This document shows positions 60,905 to 64,000 of a stretch of DNA of 64,000 bases, one piece after another. Within the stretch, counting starts at the first letter, position 1. Every line of letters starts with the position of its first letter. The translations under genes were made by a program, and so were the position numbers. The notes beneath the pieces were generated by a model. It saw only the letters and a list, made by a program, of their open reading frames with translations. It made no database searches and was not told the DNA's origin. Source of the stretch: Nocardia jinanensis (GTDB lineage: Bacteria > Actinomycetota > Actinomycetes > Mycobacteriales > Mycobacteriaceae); NCBI RefSeq assembly GCF_014645735.1, contig NZ_BMMH01000022.1, forward strand, positions 16,665-80,664, written 5' to 3'.

Positions 60905-61081
60905 TCTACGGATTCCGGTCGTGATCCCACCGAAGGAACGGCCGGCATGGCAGCATCGTTGGCCAGAGTGAGATGTCGCCCATCCGACCGACCGGCACGG
61001 GCCGACGCCCGTACCGGGACGGGCGTGCGGAAGGATATGCGCTGGAGCGACGACGTATGACGAGACATAGGGGCTACGCCG

Positions 61082-61543
61082 GTGGAATTCAATGTCGTTG
61101 ACCGCCCGGAAACGCTGGTGGCGGGAATGGTGCTACGCAGCCCGGCACTCGCCGTGGAAGGACCGCGCCGCACCAGAGTCGAAGAAGTGTGGAAACGCAC
61201 CCTCAGCCGCGCCTTACCCGGCCACCCCGCCAGCGCGTTCGTCGATCACGCCCCGGAGATCAATTCCTACCTCACCCACATAATCGGTTACCGCTGTCAC
61301 AGCCTCGACGACCTGCTACCCGGCGATGTCCTCGCCCGCATTCCCGCCGGCCGGTACGCGCGGTTCACCCTCAGCGGCGACGACCTCGGCGAAACGATCG
61401 TGACCCTGTGGCGTGCCATCTGGGATGCCGAGGCCGCCGGGCGGTTGGTCCGCTCCTACACCGGCGACTACGAACGTTATCCGGACGAACACACGGTGGA
61501 AGTGTTCGTCGCACTGGCAGAAGACGATTCGGCGGGTAGGTAG
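61082..61543 (+). CDS. GyrI-like/effector-binding-domain protein, copy 1
   Basis: A 153-residue stand-alone SOUL/GyrI-like ligand-binding domain, as found at the C-terminus of BmrR-type regulators but without a DNA-binding part. Motifs: VVDRPETLVAGMVLR at the start, DLLPGDVLARIPAGRYARFT in the middle and GDYERYPDEHTVEVFVAL at the end. Such proteins sequester or hydrolyse small hydrophobic compounds in some families. GTG start. The next gene is a paralogue 8 bp downstream. Confidence 0.85.
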   Translation: MEFNVVDRPETLVAGMVLRSPALAVEGPRRTRVEEVWKRTLSRALPGHPASAFVDHAPEINSYLTHIIGYRCHSLDDLLPGDVLARIPAGRYARFTLSGDDLGETIVTLWRAIWDAEAAGRLVRSYTGDYERYPDEHTVEVFVALAEDDSAGR

Positions 61544-61551
61544 GAACAGCT

Positions 61552-61977
61552 GTGGACTTCGAAATTGTGGAACTGGACGAAAGCCTGGTAGCCGGGCTCA
61601 CCATCCCGCTGGCCGGTCGCGAAGTGACCGCCCGCGACCTCGACCTGGTGAACTTCACCTGGGACCGCTACCTCTGCCGCGAGAAGAATGTGCCCCGGGT
61701 CGCCGCCTACATCGGGCAGGAAGACCACGCGGTAGCCGTACTCGGCTACGAGATCAAAGGTATGGGCGACCTGGATCCGGGCGATGTACTCACCCGCGTC
61801 CCGACCGGCCGCTACGCGAAATTCGTGGTCACCGAGAAACCGTACGACCTGCTCCGCACGGCGTGGGCGAGGGTCCGGGAAGCGGAGAAGGCGGGCACGA
61901 TAACCCGCTCCCACACCGCCGAACTGGAACGCTACATCGGCCCGACCTCGGTAGAGGTCTACGTCTCGCTCGACTGA
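61552..61977 (+). CDS. GyrI-like/effector-binding-domain protein, copy 2
   Basis: A 141-residue paralogue of the preceding gene, aligned over its length: IVELDESLVAGLTIPL, the shared core DLDPGDVLTRVPTGRYAKFV, and ERYIGPTSVEVYVSLD. The tandem arrangement and 8-bp gap show duplication and co-transcription. Divergence between the two is substantial, so the duplication is old or the ligands differ. Ends before an 18-bp-stem terminator. Confidence 0.85.
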   Translation: MDFEIVELDESLVAGLTIPLAGREVTARDLDLVNFTWDRYLCREKNVPRVAAYIGQEDHAVAVLGYEIKGMGDLDPGDVLTRVPTGRYAKFVVTEKPYDLLRTAWARVREAEKAGTITRSHTAELERYIGPTSVEVYVSLD

Positions 61978-62030
61978 CCCGACCCTGGTCGGCCATCCCC
62001 GCAGGTCCACATCCCGACTTCACGAACAAG

Positions 62031-62072
62031 ACGCGGCCGCCGCGAACGTTCGATCGTTCGCGGCGGCCGCGT
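62031..62072. terminator. Very strong bidirectional hairpin terminator
   Basis: ACGCGGCCGCCGCGAACG / CGTTCGCGGCGGCCGCGT, a perfect 18-bp stem with the 6-nt loop TTCGAT, between the convergent GyrI-like and ino1 genes. It is the longest perfect stem with a short loop in the window. Confidence 0.9.
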
Positions 62073-62088
62073 CCAGCGGTTCGACCGT

Positions 62089-63180
62089 CTACGCGTCGAT
62101 GATGAAAGCCTCGAGCTGCGTGCGGGCGATATCGTCGGGCAGCTGCTTCGGCGGGGACTTCATCAGGTACGCCGACGCCGGGATCACCGGGCCGCCGATA
62201 CCGCGGTCCTTGGCGATCTTCGCCGCACGGACCGCGTCGATGATGATGCCCGCCGAGTTCGGGGAGTCCCAGACCTCGAGCTTGTACTCCAGGTTCAGCG
62301 GCACATCACCGAAAGCACGGCCTTCGAGCCGGACGTAGGCCCATTTGCGGTCGTCGAGCCAGCCCACGTGATCGGAGGGGCCGATGTGCACATCGCCCGC
62401 GCCCATTTCCTTCTTCAGGTTGCTGGTGACCGCCTGGGTCTTGGAGATCTTCTTCGACTCCAGCCGCTCGCGCTCGAGCATGTTCTTGAAGTCCATGTTG
62501 CCGCCGACATTCAGCTGCATGGTGCGGTCGAGCTGAACGCCGCGGTCCTCGAACAGCTTCGCCATCACGCGGTGGGTGATGGTGGCGCCGACCTGGCTCT
62601 TGATGTCGTCACCGACGATCGGGACGCCCGCGGCGCGGAACTTCTCGGCCCATTCGGGATCGGAGGCGATGAACACCGGCAGCGCGTTGACGAACGCCAC
62701 ACCGGCGTCGATCGCGCACTGGGCGTAGAACTTGTCGGCTTCCTCGGACCCGACCGGCAGGTAGGACACGAGGACGTCGGCCTCGGTGTCCTTCAGCGCC
62801 TTGACGACATCCACCGGGTCGGATTCGGCGAGATCGATGGTTTCGGCGTAGTACTTGCCGATGCCGTCGAGGGTGGGGCCGCGCTGGACGGTCACGCCGA
62901 GCGGCGCTACGTCGGAGATCTTGATGGTGTTGTTCTCGCTGGCGAAGATCGCCTCGGACAGGTCGAAGCCGACCTTCTTGGCGTCCACGTCGAAGGCGGC
63001 CACGAACTGCACATCGCGAACGTGGTACTCGCCGAATCGCACATGCATCAGTCCGGGCACCGTCGTGGAATCGTCGGCATCCCGGTAGTACTGGACGCCC
63101 TGGACGAGCGAAGAGGCGCAGTTGCCCACACCCACGATGGCGACGCGAACACTGGACTTGTTGGTGTCTCCACTACTCAT
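62089..63180 (-). CDS. ino1: myo-Inositol-1-phosphate synthase
   Basis: A 363-residue NAD-dependent enzyme that converts glucose 6-phosphate to inositol 3-phosphate, the first step towards phosphatidylinositol, mycothiol and lipoarabinomannan precursors. Motifs: VRVAIVGVGNCASSLVQG (NAD), SYLPVGSEEADKFYAQCAID, NALPVFIASDPEWAEKF, GDDIKSQVGATITHRVMAKL and NVGGNMDFKNML. The ATG at 63180 lies inside the end of the padR gene (8-bp overlap), so the pair is translationally coupled, an order also known in mycobacteria. Confidence 0.97.
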   Translation of the reverse strand: MSSGDTNKSSVRVAIVGVGNCASSLVQGVQYYRDADDSTTVPGLMHVRFGEYHVRDVQFVAAFDVDAKKVGFDLSEAIFASENNTIKISDVAPLGVTVQRGPTLDGIGKYYAETIDLAESDPVDVVKALKDTEADVLVSYLPVGSEEADKFYAQCAIDAGVAFVNALPVFIASDPEWAEKFRAAGVPIVGDDIKSQVGATITHRVMAKLFEDRGVQLDRTMQLNVGGNMDFKNMLERERLESKKISKTQAVTSNLKKEMGAGDVHIGPSDHVGWLDDRKWAYVRLEGRAFGDVPLNLEYKLEVWDSPNSAGIIIDAVRAAKIAKDRGIGGPVIPASAYLMKSPPKQLPDDIARTQLEAFIIDA

Positions 63181-63733
63181 GGCCGGTATTTCCCTCTTTC
63201 TGTGGTGCCGCCTGCGTCGATTGCTCCGCCGCAATCAACTCGTTGAGCCAGCGCACTTCGCGCTCGCTTGATTCGAGTCCGAGTTGATGGAGTTGACGGG
63301 TGTAGCGATCCAGCGAGCCACTCGCCTTCTTGATCGCCTCCCGCAGCCCCTCTCGGCGCTCCTCGACCTGACGCCGCCTGCCCTCCAGGATCCGCACCCG
63401 CGCTTCCGCGGGGGTGCGGCTGAAGAAGGCGAGGTGGACGCCGAAGCCGTCATCGGTGTAGTTCTGCGGTCCGGTGTCGGCCAGGAGGTCGTTGAAACGC
63501 TCCCGGCCCGCCGGGGTCAGCTGATACACCCGCCGGGCGCGGCGGGTCGTCGACAGTCCCTCGGGTACTTCCTCCGCGATCAGCCCATCCGCCCGCATAC
63601 GTTTCAAGGTCGGATACAGCGATCCGTAGGAAAAAGCCCGAAACGCCCCGAGCAGGCCGGTGAGCCGTTTCTTCAGCTCGTAGCCGTGCATGGGCGATTC
63701 CAGGAGCAGCCCGAGGATTGCCAGTTCGAGCAA
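63173..63733 (-). CDS. PadR-family transcriptional regulator
   Basis: A 186-residue regulator: winged HTH MLELAILGLLLESPMHGYEL, KKRLTGLLGAFRAFSYGSLY, PTLKRMRADGLIAEE, a wing with VYQLTPAGRERFNDLL and a C-terminal helical dimerisation domain. The start is TTG, which puts the protein in register with the conserved family start. Co-transcribed with ino1, whose expression it may control. A perfect 17-bp palindrome lies 56 bp upstream. Confidence 0.93.
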   Translation of the reverse strand: MLELAILGLLLESPMHGYELKKRLTGLLGAFRAFSYGSLYPTLKRMRADGLIAEEVPEGLSTTRRARRVYQLTPAGRERFNDLLADTGPQNYTDDGFGVHLAFFSRTPAEARVRILEGRRRQVEERREGLREAIKKASGSLDRYTRQLHQLGLESSEREVRWLNELIAAEQSTQAAPQKEGNTGHE

Positions 63734-63788
63734 CGGGCTTCACCCCCTGACTTCCGTACAGATCTAACCAATGGATGCAGTTACTCAC

Positions 63789-63805
63789 TATATCGGACCG
63801 ATATA
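63789..63805. promoter_or_regulatory. Perfect 17-bp palindrome upstream of padR-ino1
   Basis: TATATCGG-A-CCGATATA, AT-rich at both ends, 56 bp upstream of the TTG start. It is the probable PadR operator. The remaining 195 bp to the window end hold no recognised gene. Confidence 0.7.
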
Positions 63806-64000
63806 ACCACGCATAGTTCAGCGCGATACATCACAAAATCACGCAGAGCGCATACCCCCCGGCCGAAGCCCCTTGGCCGATGGTCCACATGCCGACCAGC
63901 CGTCGAATGCCGACGCAACCACATGCGTCGAGTCTTACGAGACACCACAAAGACATCCCAGGAGCTTGGATGTCAAGCGGTTGACCTTTCGGCGGGGCCC

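Overview
The window is a very GC-rich, gene-dense chromosomal segment from an actinomycete of the order Mycobacteriales, most likely Nocardia or a close relative (inference). The evidence is gene content and order. A ponA1-type penicillin-binding protein lies near an overlapping padR/ino1 pair, as in mycobacteria. There is an LpqY-SugABC trehalose importer, a GH63 glucosylglycerate hydrolase, Ddn-like and luciferase-like F420-type proteins, and a TIGR04338/DUF2786 pair. GTG starts, 4-bp gene overlaps and GC-rich hairpin terminators are frequent. No rRNA, complete tRNA, CRISPR array, transposase or prophage was seen.

Layout. 1-10 kb: membrane adenylate cyclase, YbhN-like and DUF3054 membrane proteins, a lipoprotein PBP homologue that has lost its catalytic motifs, aroQ, a deazaflavin-type reductase, a zinc alcohol dehydrogenase, GNAT, PlsC-type acyltransferase and AlgH. 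10-11 kb: remnants of a DrrAB-type ABC exporter beside an intact EXLDI-family gene with a perfect operator. 11-14 kb: a three-gene operon coding for a TIGR04222 membrane protein with a Gly/Cys tail, a DUF692/MNIO enzyme and a small partner; this is the best candidate for an uncharacterised peptide-modification system. 14-27 kb: GH25 lysozyme, PhoX, leuS, SdpI-like protein, glucosylglycerate hydrolase, SDR, a duplicated His-rich protein, secreted proteins, an LLM oxidoreductase and an alpha/beta hydrolase. 27.8-37.4 kb: a divergent catabolic island. On one side iclR, a CitE-like lyase, a cyclase-family hydrolase and MmgE/PrpD overlap by 4 bp each. On the other side are a flavoprotein, a hydantoinase-like amidohydrolase, a CaiB CoA-transferase and an MFS transporter. 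Two matching 17-bp palindromes lie between the two arms. 37.6-45 kb: haloalkane-dehalogenase-like and NmrA-like genes with a TetR, an HxlR/MFS pair, MerR and an S9 peptidase. 45-53.6 kb: an APH-like kinase, DoxX, a 27-bp VNTR, sugC, HxlR/thiolase, menC and an epoxide-hydrolase lipoprotein behind two palindromes. 53.6-64 kb: TIGR04338 and DUF2786 genes, lpqY-sugA-sugB, ponA1, two GyrI-like paralogues, ino1 and padR.

Working together: sugC most likely powers LpqY-SugAB although it lies about 6 kb away. The island at 27.8-37.4 kb looks like one IclR-controlled uptake and degradation route for an unidentified cyclic or amide-containing acid. From memory of M. tuberculosis, leuS and ino1 are only a few genes apart there; here about 42 kb separates them, so the accessory content is concentrated in that interval.
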